Below, one piece after another: positions 5,700 to 12,930 of a DNA stretch of 36,441 nt. A model generated the notes under the pieces. It worked only from the letters and a program-made list of their open reading frames with translations. It ran no database searches and was not told the DNA's origin. A program made the position numbers and the translations under genes. Source of the stretch: a virus. Each line of letters opens with the position of its first letter. Within the stretch, counting starts at the first letter, position 1. The stretch lies in the IMG/VR virus record IMGVR_UViG_3300032291_003652, positions 1 through 36,441 of that record; one strand, 5' to 3'.

Positions 5700-7030
5700 G
5701 CATAATAGCACGGCTAGTTGAGGACAAAAAACTGTTTACCGCGATCATCGATAACGGTAAATACATATCAAATACTGATTTAAAACATCGGTGTGATAGC
5801 TGCTTAGCGTCTCTTTCGTGGTTTAGAGTTAAGAGGGGTGACGTTATTGCGATCGAGACTAACTTTTGTGCGGACGCTATCGCTTGGTTTTTTGCGGCCG
5901 TTGAGATCGGTGCCGTAGTGGTTCCTTTGCAAAATGGCGATAAAGATAAGGATCGCAAGCAAGAGATAAGCGAAGTAAACCATATAATTACCAAAAAAGA
6001 GGATGAGACGTTCTATCATCATATCCGCTCCACCGAAGAAAAGAAAAACCCGCTCTATAACTGCCTAGAAAACGCAGGTCTGGTTTTATTCTCTAGTGGG
6101 ACATCTGGCAAGCCAAAAGCGACGTTACATTCTATGGATAGATTGCTTAAAAAATGGACACATAAACGTAAATCTGAGACGACATATCTCGCGCTAAGAT
6201 GGGATCACATAGGCGGGATCAATACCATGCTGCACGTTCTGCTTAACGATGGATGCCTAGTTAGAGATGCGCTAAGATCTGCTAAGAATGTATGCAAATT
6301 GATTCAGGAGCATAAGATCTCTTGTCTACCGACAACACCGACATTTCTAAACCTGATATTGACATCTGGCGCTTATAAAGAGTTTGATCTGAAATCTCTT
6401 AAGACAATCACATATGGGACTGAGCCCATGCCAGAAATAACGCTATCGATGCTTAATCTAGCGATGCCTTGGGTAAAATTAAAACAAACTTATGGATTGA
6501 CAGAAATAGGAATCCTTCGATCAAAGTCAATGTCCTCAAATAGTACTTACATGCAAGTTGGTGGCGATGGAGTGGAGACACGCATCAGAGACGGTAAGCT
6601 TGAAATAAAATCAGAAACATCCATGATAGGTTATCTTAATGACATATCTCCTTACACTGAAGATGGTTGGTTCATGACTGGCGATCTGGTCGAGGAGAAT
6701 GGCGAATACATCAAGATACTTGGACGGGAATCTGATCTCATCAATTGTGGCGGTGAAAAGGTTTATCCGGCTGAAGTAGAGGATGCTATCAAACTTTTTG
6801 AGAACATCGAAGATTGCGTAGTTTTCGGTGAAAGATCACCGCTTATTGGTCAAATGGTATGCGCAAAGATCTCAGTTAAGGACAAAAACATCGATGAGAA
6901 TCTATACAAATCAAAATTAAACAGTCATTTAAACAGTGTTTTGGATAAATACAAAATACCAATGAAAGTGTCGATTGTGGCATCGATTGGAATGACTGAT
7001 CGAGGTAAAAAAGACCGCTCTACTTGCTAA
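5696..7030 (+). CDS. AMP-forming acyl/aminoacyl-ACP ligase
   Basis: ANL-superfamily adenylating enzyme of 444 residues, slightly shorter than the usual 500. Motifs present are the phosphate loop LFSSGTSGKPKA (131-142), YGLTEIG (266-272), GWFMTGD (324-330), the hinge region after GR-x-SDLINCGGEKVYP (343-358), and the C-terminal catalytic lysine in TDRGKKDR (K438). It should activate a carboxylic acid as acyl-AMP and load it on the upstream ACP. It starts with GTG (GTGA overlap with the dehydrogenase stop) after a G-rich ribosome-binding site. The acid is unknown; hydroxy, keto or amino acids are all possible. The last 11 bases overlap a leftward membrane peptide gene. Confidence 0.92.
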   Translation: MSIIARLVEDKKLFTAIIDNGKYISNTDLKHRCDSCLASLSWFRVKRGDVIAIETNFCADAIAWFFAAVEIGAVVVPLQNGDKDKDRKQEISEVNHIITKKEDETFYHHIRSTEEKKNPLYNCLENAGLVLFSSGTSGKPKATLHSMDRLLKKWTHKRKSETTYLALRWDHIGGINTMLHVLLNDGCLVRDALRSAKNVCKLIQEHKISCLPTTPTFLNLILTSGAYKEFDLKSLKTITYGTEPMPEITLSMLNLAMPWVKLKQTYGLTEIGILRSKSMSSNSTYMQVGGDGVETRIRDGKLEIKSETSMIGYLNDISPYTEDGWFMTGDLVEENGEYIKILGRESDLINCGGEKVYPAEVEDAIKLFENIEDCVVFGERSPLIGQMVCAKISVKDKNIDENLYKSKLNSHLNSVLDKYKIPMKVSIVASIGMTDRGKKDRSTC

Positions 7031-7130
7031 ACTTGCACACAACCCAGGCAACGAGGAACATCATCGTTAAAGTCACACAACCCCAAAAATATCCAACTAA
7101 AAAACTCTGATATTCCCCAATTGTCTCCAT
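7020..7130 (-). CDS. 36-residue single-helix membrane peptide (paralogue 2)
   Basis: A small leftward gene at the convergent end of the AMP-ligase gene, overlapping it by 11 bases. AGGAGT, which overlaps the stop of the preceding 69-residue gene, lies 8 bases before the ATG. The peptide begins METIGEYQSFLVGYFWG, continues with a hydrophobic span and ends in CKFSK. Its F-x2-G-x-FWG motif and the L, A, V and K positions after it match the peptide at 3773-3874 without gaps. Both genes overlap the 3' end of a rightward gene. A topology with a cytoplasmic basic C-terminus is likely. Role unknown; holin-like or exclusion functions are possible. Confidence 0.65.
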   Translation of the reverse strand: METIGEYQSFLVGYFWGCVTLTMMFLVAWVVCKFSK

Positions 7131-7134
7131 GGTT

Positions 7135-7344
7135 TTAACTCCTGTTTATTTCCCTATCAACGATGCAAGGGTTTTCCTCGTCTGATCTCCCGGTATTCCG
7201 CCAATGTTTATCAAATAAATTTTCAAATATTTTTTTCGTTTCCTCATTTTTAACTAAAAACTCTTCAATTGTCGAAATTCTGCAATGAATTATGTCGAAA
7301 GCCCTCAATAAATCCATTCTATGCTCAATAACTTTTCCAAACAT
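7135..7344 (-). CDS. Hypothetical small protein downstream of annealing protein
   Basis: A 69-residue charged, probably helical protein, starting MFGKVIEHRMDLLRAF. A GAGGGG sequence lies about 9 bases before the ATG. It begins 5 bases after the stop of the probable annealing protein and ends 4 bases before the 36-residue membrane gene, so the three form one leftward operon with Gp157. No domain is recognised. Possibly a small accessory to recombination or an early host-directed protein. Confidence 0.55.
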   Translation of the reverse strand: MFGKVIEHRMDLLRAFDIIHCRISTIEEFLVKNEETKKIFENLFDKHWRNTGRSDEENPCIVDREINRS

Positions 7345-7349
7345 CTAAA

Positions 7350-8333
7350 CTATCCCCTCGACAGTTCTAACATCACGATCTTAATTGAATTTAGCTCTTT
7401 TAGATTATTGCTTGATTCTATCTTTGCGCGCAGATCGGTGCCAGTGATCTCTTTTGACGTTTTACCTAGTGTGCTCTCAATCACGTCAAGGTCAAGCAGC
7501 AGATCCCTTTTCATATCGCTGATACTGGCGTGCTCAGCATCTTTCGCGATCACCTCACCAGCGCTTGGCATCTCGAACCACTCACCTGGCGAGCTCACGC
7601 CATCTTTTAGAGATGCGTATATTTGCCGTAGTTTAACAAGTTGGTTCTCATGCGCGCCATTAACGTCACTAATACCCAAGTATTTGCGAATCTGGTCAAC
7701 TGAAATGCCGATCTCGTCAAAAGCCAAAATCATCTTTTTTATCGCATCTTTTTTGGTATCGCCTTTATAACCCTTGGCAATGGTCTCTTTGCATTGTGTC
7801 ATAGCATCAGAGATAACATCATCAGGAATCACCGCAAGGATGCACTGGCGCATTCTCCTGGCGCCAAAATTCGCTATGTGCTCATAGATGTCCCGATCAC
7901 TTTCCAGCCAGACAACTCCCTTCTTTGTGTGTCTGGCAAGCTGAACCTCAAATTCAAGTCTACGCTTTACGTTGGTCTCGAGGTCCCAGCAATAAGCCTC
8001 TACCAGAGACTTCTGGCTATCGCGCTCGAGCTCTCGCAACCCAAAATCAAGGTTCCCCCATGCTCTGGCTGCTACCTCTGCAAGTCTAATACTGGGCCCC
8101 TCGACCATTTCCCCTCCCCTTTTATAAGCATAAACAGCTTTTTCAGCCATTCCAGTACGCTTACATGCGGAAATGATCCTTGCATATCCTTGTTGCTCGT
8201 CTCTCGGGAATTTCTTTGCTAAGACGATAGATCCCTCTATCTCTTTCTGAGCCCTAGTGACAACCCCTTGGGTCCTGATGTCTACCGATTGAGTCCTTAC
8301 TTCAGTGCTAAATTCAGTTGATAATTCGTTCAT
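7350..8333 (-). CDS. Probable single-strand annealing recombination protein
   Basis: A 327-residue protein with a conserved core seen in phage recombination regions: GPSIRLAEVAARAWGNLDFG (about 78-97), VEAYCWDLETNVKRR (111-125) and the IYEHIANFGARRMRQCILAVIP stretch near 147-168. It overlaps the Gp157 gene by 4 bases. Gp157-family proteins commonly accompany phage ssDNA annealing or recombination proteins. Such proteins anneal complementary strands and support concatemer formation. I recognise the core as a recurring phage protein but cannot place it with certainty in RecT, Erf or Rad52-like groups. No partner exonuclease is visible nearby. Confidence 0.58.
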   Translation of the reverse strand: MNELSTEFSTEVRTQSVDIRTQGVVTRAQKEIEGSIVLAKKFPRDEQQGYARIISACKRTGMAEKAVYAYKRGGEMVEGPSIRLAEVAARAWGNLDFGLRELERDSQKSLVEAYCWDLETNVKRRLEFEVQLARHTKKGVVWLESDRDIYEHIANFGARRMRQCILAVIPDDVISDAMTQCKETIAKGYKGDTKKDAIKKMILAFDEIGISVDQIRKYLGISDVNGAHENQLVKLRQIYASLKDGVSSPGEWFEMPSAGEVIAKDAEHASISDMKRDLLLDLDVIESTLGKTSKEITGTDLRAKIESSNNLKELNSIKIVMLELSRG

Positions 8334-8854
8334 TTACTAACCCCTAATTTCAAAAATCTGGTTTTAGATAAAGCATAAAATTCTTTTATTTCGTCAGGAT
8401 TTTGCTTCTCGATCACGCTTTTAAGATCATTTTTATTCCATTCTCTTGTCACCCTGATCACTCCTGGGTATTTAGACCCAAGTTTAATAACCATATCTGA
8501 TGTTATTTCCGGCAATTTCCAATCGATCGCATCTCTTTCAACGATCTGCAGCTTAAATTTATCACCATTAACAACCCGTAGTTCTGATTTAACCATGGTC
8601 TCAACAATGTATTTTTTAAGCCTGTCGAGGTTTTTCTCAACCGTTCGTTGTGCTTTTTCAAACTCTGTTTTTATGCATTTCAATCTGTCGGATTCAGCCT
8701 CTAACTTGCTAATCACGGTTCTCAGCGCATCAACCTTGTCGCCAACCTTGCCGACAATCGCTGCATACTCATCGTCACTGTAGCAGTCCATTTCCTCAGC
8801 ATCGATAAGCATACGCATTAATTCTGCAAAACTTAATTTTTCCTCATCACCCAT
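8330..8854 (-). CDS. Siphovirus Gp157-family protein
   Basis: A 174-residue protein matching the Gp157 pattern: an acidic N-terminal segment with a long coiled coil (about 40-90, repeating VDALRTVISKLEAESDRL and KAQRTVEKNLDRLKKYI), then a small beta region that starts with a basic FKLQIVER strand. Gp157 proteins occur next to phage recombination genes, and in Streptococcus thermophilus phages were linked to phage resistance phenotypes. It is the first gene of a leftward operon with the annealing protein (ATGA-type overlap). The ATG has a nearby GAGGAGAAAAAATC ribosome-binding stretch. An 18-bp palindrome with a candidate leftward promoter lies just upstream. Confidence 0.75.
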   Translation of the reverse strand: MGDEEKLSFAELMRMLIDAEEMDCYSDDEYAAIVGKVGDKVDALRTVISKLEAESDRLKCIKTEFEKAQRTVEKNLDRLKKYIVETMVKSELRVVNGDKFKLQIVERDAIDWKLPEITSDMVIKLGSKYPGVIRVTREWNKNDLKSVIEKQNPDEIKEFYALSKTRFLKLGVSK

Positions 8855-8883
8855 TGATTTTTTCTCCTCGCGGTTCTATATAC

Positions 8884-8901
8884 TATACATATATATGTAT
8901 A
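8884..8901. promoter_or_regulatory. 18-bp perfect palindrome in a divergent promoter region
   Basis: TATACATATATATGTATA is a perfect palindrome in the 73-base gap between the leftward Gp157 operon and the rightward arm-domain gene. On the minus strand TTGCTT, 18 bases, TATAGT makes a promoter that runs across it, so a bound protein would block transcription. The pure AT/TA composition means part of the symmetry could be chance. It is the best operator candidate for switching this arm. Confidence 0.5.
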
Positions 8902-8927
8902 CATAAAGCAATTGAAAGGATTGTTCA

Positions 8928-9170
8928 ATGCATTTAACACAAGAATTTTACGAATCGGTAAAACCCCAAGAGGAGAAGAAAATTTACTGGTGCGATAAGC
9001 TTATTGGATTTGGAATTATCGTCTATTCTAGCGGTTTAAAGCGTTTCGTGGTTCGGTGGAGAGAAAACTATAAGCCCAAGCAATTTGCCTTTGGATCTAC
9101 GGGAATGACGGTGGAAAGAGCTCGCGAATACGCAAAAGCAGTTATCGCTAGTAAAACTCCTCGTAGTTAA
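8928..9170 (+). CDS. Orphan integrase arm-type DNA-binding domain
   Basis: An 80-residue protein that resembles the N-terminal arm-binding domain (DUF4102 type) of P4-like tyrosine integrases: IYWCDKLIGFGIIVYSSGLK, then FVVRWRE and a closing helix MTVERAREYAKAVI. In integrases this domain binds arm sites in attP and is followed by a core-binding and a catalytic domain, which are absent here: the gene ends with TAA and the next sequence is a leftward structural gene. AAAGGA precedes the ATG by 8 bases. It may be a remnant, or a free-standing regulator that binds the palindrome upstream. The 3' end overlaps the structural gene by 23 bases. Confidence 0.72.
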   Translation: MHLTQEFYESVKPQEEKKIYWCDKLIGFGIIVYSSGLKRFVVRWRENYKPKQFAFGSTGMTVERAREYAKAVIASKTPRS

Positions 9171-10407
9171 TAGCTCCCAGAACCCTGCCGCTCGCAACCC
9201 CGGTAACACTCAAAGCAGCGATCGTCAGAACATCGCCAACACCATCATAAGAACCACCAAGAACATCCTGTTCGGTAAAAGAATGCAGTGCTACTTGCGC
9301 ATCTCTAGCTGAGTAAAATTGCTCTAAAACGACGCCACCAGACAAACTGGTAGCAGCTACGTCATAAGCAGCAATACCGCTATTGTTAGCAAATGAAGCA
9401 CCTGACAATGTTGGGTTATAGATCACCTGAAAAAGGAGGTCTTTAGAATCAAGAGAGATCGTCGAAATCCTGGTAGGCTGGATTCTCGACGTACCAATAT
9501 AAGCGGTCTGAAGTCGCATCGAAAGTATTGGGGTAACAATACTAGTGACGGCTTTCGGAGTAACACCATTTGACACGCTTCTGTGATCCGAAGAAACTGC
9601 CCGCTCACCCTCGATGATCACGCTAGAGCAAATCTGGCGGAAATCTGTCTGTGCCGAACTGGCCCCGGTGTTAATCGTTTCAAACCTAACCGGCAAATTG
9701 GCGGTGCTCATGTAAACGTAAGCCAGGTCATTTCCATGGCCTACCTCATGGCAGTAATAAATGAGCCCGTCAAAAACAAATCCAAAGCGAACACGGCCAA
9801 CACCAAGCCATTCAAGATCGATCAGAAATATATGAGCCTTGGTAAAATCAAGATCGATCCCAGATGGTCCAGAACCATCCATGCGATCGATGTTCCAGTC
9901 CTCTTGATCAACCCTAATGTCTTCAGGAGTACCGGTCACATCAGACCTGATGACGACACCCATGACTTGATTTTTCTGTTCAAAAAAGCAGCCATTATAA
10001 TCGCTGAAAAAACCAATTCTTTGGCTGCTGTTTGTCGCGCCTGAACCCATAACGCCAGTATTGAGAACCAAGATGCTAGTTCCTGGCACGTACACGTTGA
10101 CGCGCTTACCTTGCCTCATTGCCCGATCACCGGTTGTTGCGCTCAAGACAAATTTATGGGCAGCGTAGTTCGTGAGGTAGGATATTGTGCCGGCACCAGA
10201 ACATGCCGTAGTCCACCTATCTGTCCTGGATCCGTTGCTCTCCGCGTTATCGAAAACAACAAACGGAGTGGAGACACGATATCTACCAAATGCATCGATA
10301 GCCGGACCATCGCCAGATGTGGTTCTAACAGCATACTGTGGTGTTTTGTCTTTACCCACGTCCACATAACTGAAAAACTGCTTATCGGCAATGTTCCGCT
10401 CGGTCAT
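9148..10407 (-). CDS. Virion structural protein (DAFGRYRVS family)
   Basis: A 419-residue protein with features of a family of phage and jumbo-phage structural proteins: IDAFGRYRVSTPFVVFDN near 35-55, a RIGFFSDYNGCFFE stretch, an NIDRMDGSGPSGIDLDF stretch, and WLGVGRVRFGFVFDGLIYYCH followed by a TANLPVRFE motif. These are probably baseplate, fibre or head-decoration proteins, beta-rich. The ATG at 10407 is chosen because GGGAGA lies 6 bases before it; an upstream ATG at 10413 sits directly on that site. The start region overlaps the preceding 91-residue gene. It is encoded far from the main virion cluster, next to the winged-helix gene. Confidence 0.72.
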   Translation of the reverse strand: MTERNIADKQFFSYVDVGKDKTPQYAVRTTSGDGPAIDAFGRYRVSTPFVVFDNAESNGSRTDRWTTACSGAGTISYLTNYAAHKFVLSATTGDRAMRQGKRVNVYVPGTSILVLNTGVMGSGATNSSQRIGFFSDYNGCFFEQKNQVMGVVIRSDVTGTPEDIRVDQEDWNIDRMDGSGPSGIDLDFTKAHIFLIDLEWLGVGRVRFGFVFDGLIYYCHEVGHGNDLAYVYMSTANLPVRFETINTGASSAQTDFRQICSSVIIEGERAVSSDHRSVSNGVTPKAVTSIVTPILSMRLQTAYIGTSRIQPTRISTISLDSKDLLFQVIYNPTLSGASFANNSGIAAYDVAATSLSGGVVLEQFYSARDAQVALHSFTEQDVLGGSYDGVGDVLTIAALSVTGVASGRVLGAINYEEFY

Positions 10408-10409
10408 GA

Positions 10410-10685
10410 TCATTCTCCCTTGATCAACTTAATCCATTCCCTAACGTGGTCACGTTTTTGATCATAACACGTTTTTTTGTGCGCAAGAGCCAGCAAAATT
10501 GACTGGGTTCCTGGAATATGACCACGGATAAACTCACATTCCAAATTGGTGTTAGCTAGTTCGGCTGCAACCATTTCTGGGATCAAATCGCAGTTAACAA
10601 AATCGTTCAAATCCAGGAATGCAAATCTCAAGTGAGCCTCAGCATTAATAGCTTCAGCTTGTGCTCTTTCAATCATGGTATCCAT
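10410..10685 (-). CDS. Hypothetical 91-residue protein
   Basis: Starts at ATG 10685 with GGAG 8 bases upstream; a longer reading frame to 10886 only shadows the lipoprotein gene. The product begins MDTMIERAQAEAINAEAHL and looks mostly helical with an acidic centre. It lies one base after the lipoprotein stop and runs into the structural protein start, so the three are one operon. No family recognised. It could be an assembly chaperone for the downstream structural protein, which is inference from adjacency. Confidence 0.6.
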   Translation of the reverse strand: MDTMIERAQAEAINAEAHLRFAFLDLNDFVNCDLIPEMVAAELANTNLECEFIRGHIPGTQSILLALAHKKTCYDQKRDHVREWIKLIKGE

Positions 10686-10686
10686 T

Positions 10687-10920
10687 TTAGTCACTCCATT
10701 TTTCACATTTTCGATATTTCTTTTTAGCTTTTGGTGGCGGTGTCTGCTTAGGCCTTGGCAGGTCATCGGCTCTTGCCGGCACCTCGAGGTGTTGTGGTTG
10801 TTGCTGATCAACGTTGACCTCAACACCACCTCCGGATCCGACAGGTTCTTCAGTGTCTGGATAATAATGATTATTATAACAACCACTAAACAATGCTGTA
10901 AACAATAATAATTTTTTCAT
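10687..10920 (-). CDS. Small proline-rich lipoprotein, o-spanin candidate
   Basis: A 77-residue protein with a lipoprotein signal: MKKLLLFTALFSGC, the lipobox cysteine at residue 14. The mature part of about 64 residues is rich in Pro, Gln and, near the end, Lys. GAGGAG lies 5 bases before the ATG at 10920. Outer-membrane spanins (Rz1) are short proline-rich lipoproteins, so this is a spanin candidate, but no i-spanin gene is nested with it. Other possibilities are an exclusion or receptor-masking lipoprotein. It is followed one base later by the 91-residue gene. Confidence 0.68.
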   Translation of the reverse strand: MKKLLLFTALFSGCYNNHYYPDTEEPVGSGGGVEVNVDQQQPQHLEVPARADDLPRPKQTPPPKAKKKYRKCEKWSD

Positions 10921-10978
10921 AATAACTCCTCGCAATTTTAAATAATAAGACGCGCTGCGGCAACATTTACCAAACGCG

Positions 10979-11953
10979 CTAACCTATGTTCTGCATTAAT
11001 TCCCGCAATTCTCCAATTGATAACCCGATTTTTTCACCTGTCTCAATATCAGGTACGTTCTCATAAAACACTGCAAAATCTGATCGATCTACCTCCTGTT
11101 CTCTGTGAAACCCATTTGATTTTTCAGCGATAAATTCATAAAGCCAATCTAGTCGCCAATATTTTTTATCAATTTTTTTTCCAGACAGGAAAAAATATTC
11201 CAAATAAGCATGAACGGAATCAGGATCGCAGTTGTCATAAAGCTTGGCTGCAAGCCGAGACACGTCAAATGGCGTTATTCCAGGTCTGTTTTTCTTTTCT
11301 TTTGCTGAATACGGGATAACCAAATTCAGCAAATTCCTGATTTCTGAAACACCTCTCCTTTTAATCACCATACGCTTAGGCGTAGGTCTATTTTTCTCTC
11401 TTGCCTCTGGTATACGATGCTCATTTTTTGTGCAATGACCTTCGGGTAATTCTTTATTATTATTAGTTGTAGTTACATTACTTAATTGTTCGGACAAAAG
11501 TCCGATATGTAAAATTGGCGTAAATACTTGTCCCACTAGCTCACCGCTTGGAATTTCTGTAAACATAGGTCCTAGCTCCTGACGTTGCCATTCTGGGTTT
11601 TCGTGCCATTTGTACGCGGTATGAAAAGCCAGATTGGTTTTTATCTTTGACCCAAGATACTTGAAATCATCTGTGACTTGTTCAACCTCAACGAACCCTT
11701 TTTCCTTAAGTTTGTCTAAATGTTTACTAATAGCTCTCGGACTGAGATAGCGAAAACGTGCTAGTTCAGAAATTGATTTTGGCTCTGAGCTAATTATCAT
11801 TTGTAGTGTTATGTATTGAGATACGTTTATGCCGTTTTTTTGGCAGAAACTGAGGATTTGACCAACATGGTTATTAATAACCACATCTTTTTTTTCTGAC
11901 ATTTTGTGAACCGGTTTTGACTTTTCTTCTTGATATTTTTTCTGCGTCATCAT
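10979..11953 (-). CDS. Winged-helix protein, replication or control candidate
   Basis: A 324-residue protein. Residues about 42-105 form a MarR-like winged helix: an entry helix, then ISELARFRYLSPRAISKHLDKL and LKEKGFVEVE. The middle is low-complexity with Asn and Lys, and the C-terminal part (about 215-290) is helical and charged (VSRLAAKLYDNCDPDSVHAYLEYF). Phage replisome organisers often join a winged helix to such a C-terminal domain, and no other replication gene is evident, so a replication role is plausible; a transcription regulator is the alternative. AAGGTG lies about 6 bases before the ATG. It is first in the operon leading to the lipoprotein and the structural gene. Confidence 0.55.
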   Translation of the reverse strand: MMTQKKYQEEKSKPVHKMSEKKDVVINNHVGQILSFCQKNGINVSQYITLQMIISSEPKSISELARFRYLSPRAISKHLDKLKEKGFVEVEQVTDDFKYLGSKIKTNLAFHTAYKWHENPEWQRQELGPMFTEIPSGELVGQVFTPILHIGLLSEQLSNVTTTNNNKELPEGHCTKNEHRIPEAREKNRPTPKRMVIKRRGVSEIRNLLNLVIPYSAKEKKNRPGITPFDVSRLAAKLYDNCDPDSVHAYLEYFFLSGKKIDKKYWRLDWLYEFIAEKSNGFHREQEVDRSDFAVFYENVPDIETGEKIGLSIGELRELMQNIG

Positions 11954-12017
11954 ACGGTCACCTTTGTCATCAAAGTGTGATTGTTTTTGTGGTAAAAAAC
12001 AAGATTACACTCAATGT

Positions 12018-12060
12018 AGCGGACGGCAAGTTAAAATTTACGTCCGCTTCCTTTTTTTTT
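12018..12060 (+). terminator. Orphan rightward intrinsic terminator
   Basis: A perfect 8-bp inverted repeat AGCGGACG/CGTCCGCT (12018-12025 and 12041-12048) is followed by TCC and nine T residues. It is oriented for rightward transcripts, yet no rightward gene lies directly upstream; the neighbour is the leftward winged-helix gene. It may end a short antisense or leader RNA or insulate the promoter at 12081. Confidence 0.7.
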
Positions 12061-12080
12061 AATTCCAATAAAATATCATC

Positions 12081-12104
12081 TGCTATAATATTGATCATGA
12101 TCAA
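12081..12104 (+). promoter_or_regulatory. Extended -10 promoter with palindromic operator
   Basis: TGCTATAAT (12081-12089) is an extended -10 with a perfect TATAAT. Two bases later begins TTGATCATGATCAA (12091-12104), a perfect 14-bp palindrome covering the expected start site. This layout is that of a repressible promoter for the gene at 12138. No clear -35 is present at 17 bases. Confidence 0.62.
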
Positions 12105-12137
12105 ATTTTTTCCGGAAAAAACGACAGGAGATTTATT

Positions 12138-12488
12138 ATGGCTGAACTAGATCCTAGCACACTCGCAAGCGTGAACAATTTAAATTACAAAAGCCTCGGA
12201 GAAATGAACGTTCTTAGCTACATGGGCGCAATGCACGGTTGGCAGAGGACCATGACCCAGCTAGGCGACGATGCCAGAGCGTCTCAGCAGCGGACCACAA
12301 TTCTTGCCGAAAACCTGCTTGGGAAAGGCGTTAAGAGCATCGTGGAAATGGATTCTGAGGAGGCCATTTCTAATAATGCGATGTTCACAAGAGTTGATCC
12401 AATGTCTCAAGGCTTTGCTGCCCAACAAAATGGCACAATGTACGCCATGCTAGCAGAGATCCTAGCGGCATTACGCGCTAAGGCTTAG
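12138..12488 (+). CDS. Hypothetical 116-residue protein
   Basis: A Met- and Ala-rich, probably helical protein starting MAELDPSTLASVNNLNY. It has a strong AGGAGA ribosome-binding site 7 bases before the ATG and a private promoter with palindromic operator. It is convergent with the leftward 150-residue gene, overlapping it by 11 bases. No signal peptide or membrane span is visible and no family recognised. The strong expression signals suggest an abundant early product or a small virion-associated protein. Confidence 0.68.
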   Translation: MAELDPSTLASVNNLNYKSLGEMNVLSYMGAMHGWQRTMTQLGDDARASQQRTTILAENLLGKGVKSIVEMDSEEAISNNAMFTRVDPMSQGFAAQQNGTMYAMLAEILAALRAKA

Positions 12489-12930
12489 TTTTAAAGCGAT
12501 CCAAGATACTCCGCTCGGACGATTCACTTCGGGCTTCTTCTTTGGCTGATGTTCGGTTCTCATCAGCCTTTTTTTTTGCTGCAGCGTCTTCAGGAGTGTG
12601 AATAAACGATCCTAAGCTGTTCTGAAAATATGCGTACATATCGGATTGCCGCTTTTGGCTTTCCTCCATGATCTTGTCTAATTTGCTCTGAAACGATAGT
12701 TGTTTGTCGAGGTTCTCGTAAAGCAGATCGCCAGCTTTAGAAAGATTCTTAAGCTGGTCTGTCCAGCCAGTAGTGCGCTTATTCAATTGGTTATGCAGCC
12801 CATTAATTTCCGCATTCAGGTGCTCTTGCATTTTTTCGAAGTTTTTTTGCAATCCCTCGTAGTCCGTTTTTCCGGCGTCTGTTGTGTCGGCTGCTGGATC
12901 TTCAGCGTCCGGTATTTTTTTTTCAGCCAC
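12478..12930 (-). CDS. Coiled-coil protein downstream of RHH gene 2
   Basis: A 150-residue, highly charged protein with a long coiled coil (about 25-100, including EGLQKNFEKMQEHLNAEI) between an acidic N-terminus and a Lys/Glu-rich C-terminus. The GTG start at 12930 has GAGGAG 6 bases upstream, a site lying inside the coding region of the ribbon-helix-helix-like gene, which it overlaps by 115 bases. The order small DNA-binding protein then overlapping partner resembles antitoxin-toxin or partition pairs, but the coiled-coil content does not match a known toxin. It might be a structural or scaffolding accessory. Confidence 0.62.
   Translation of the reverse strand: MAEKKIPDAEDPAADTTDAGKTDYEGLQKNFEKMQEHLNAEINGLHNQLNKRTTGWTDQLKNLSKAGDLLYENLDKQLSFQSKLDKIMEESQKRQSDMYAYFQNSLGSFIHTPEDAAAKKKADENRTSAKEEARSESSERSILDRFKTKP

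Noticed and set aside
7794-8222. Long rightward open frame opposite the annealing protein
   Set aside because: It mirrors a gene with strong family signatures and an operon overlap, and itself shows no ribosome-binding site or domain.
8928-9170. Complete tyrosine integrase
   Set aside because: The catalytic R-H-R-Y domain is absent from this and neighbouring frames; only the arm-binding domain is present.
10686-10886. N-terminal extension of the 91-residue gene (158 codons)
   Set aside because: It shadows the lipoprotein gene in another frame, and the internal ATG at 10685 has a proper ribosome-binding site.
10936-10978. Terminator from ACGCGCT sequences after the winged-helix gene
   Set aside because: The two ACGCGCT copies are direct repeats and give only a 4-bp stem; not enough for a call.
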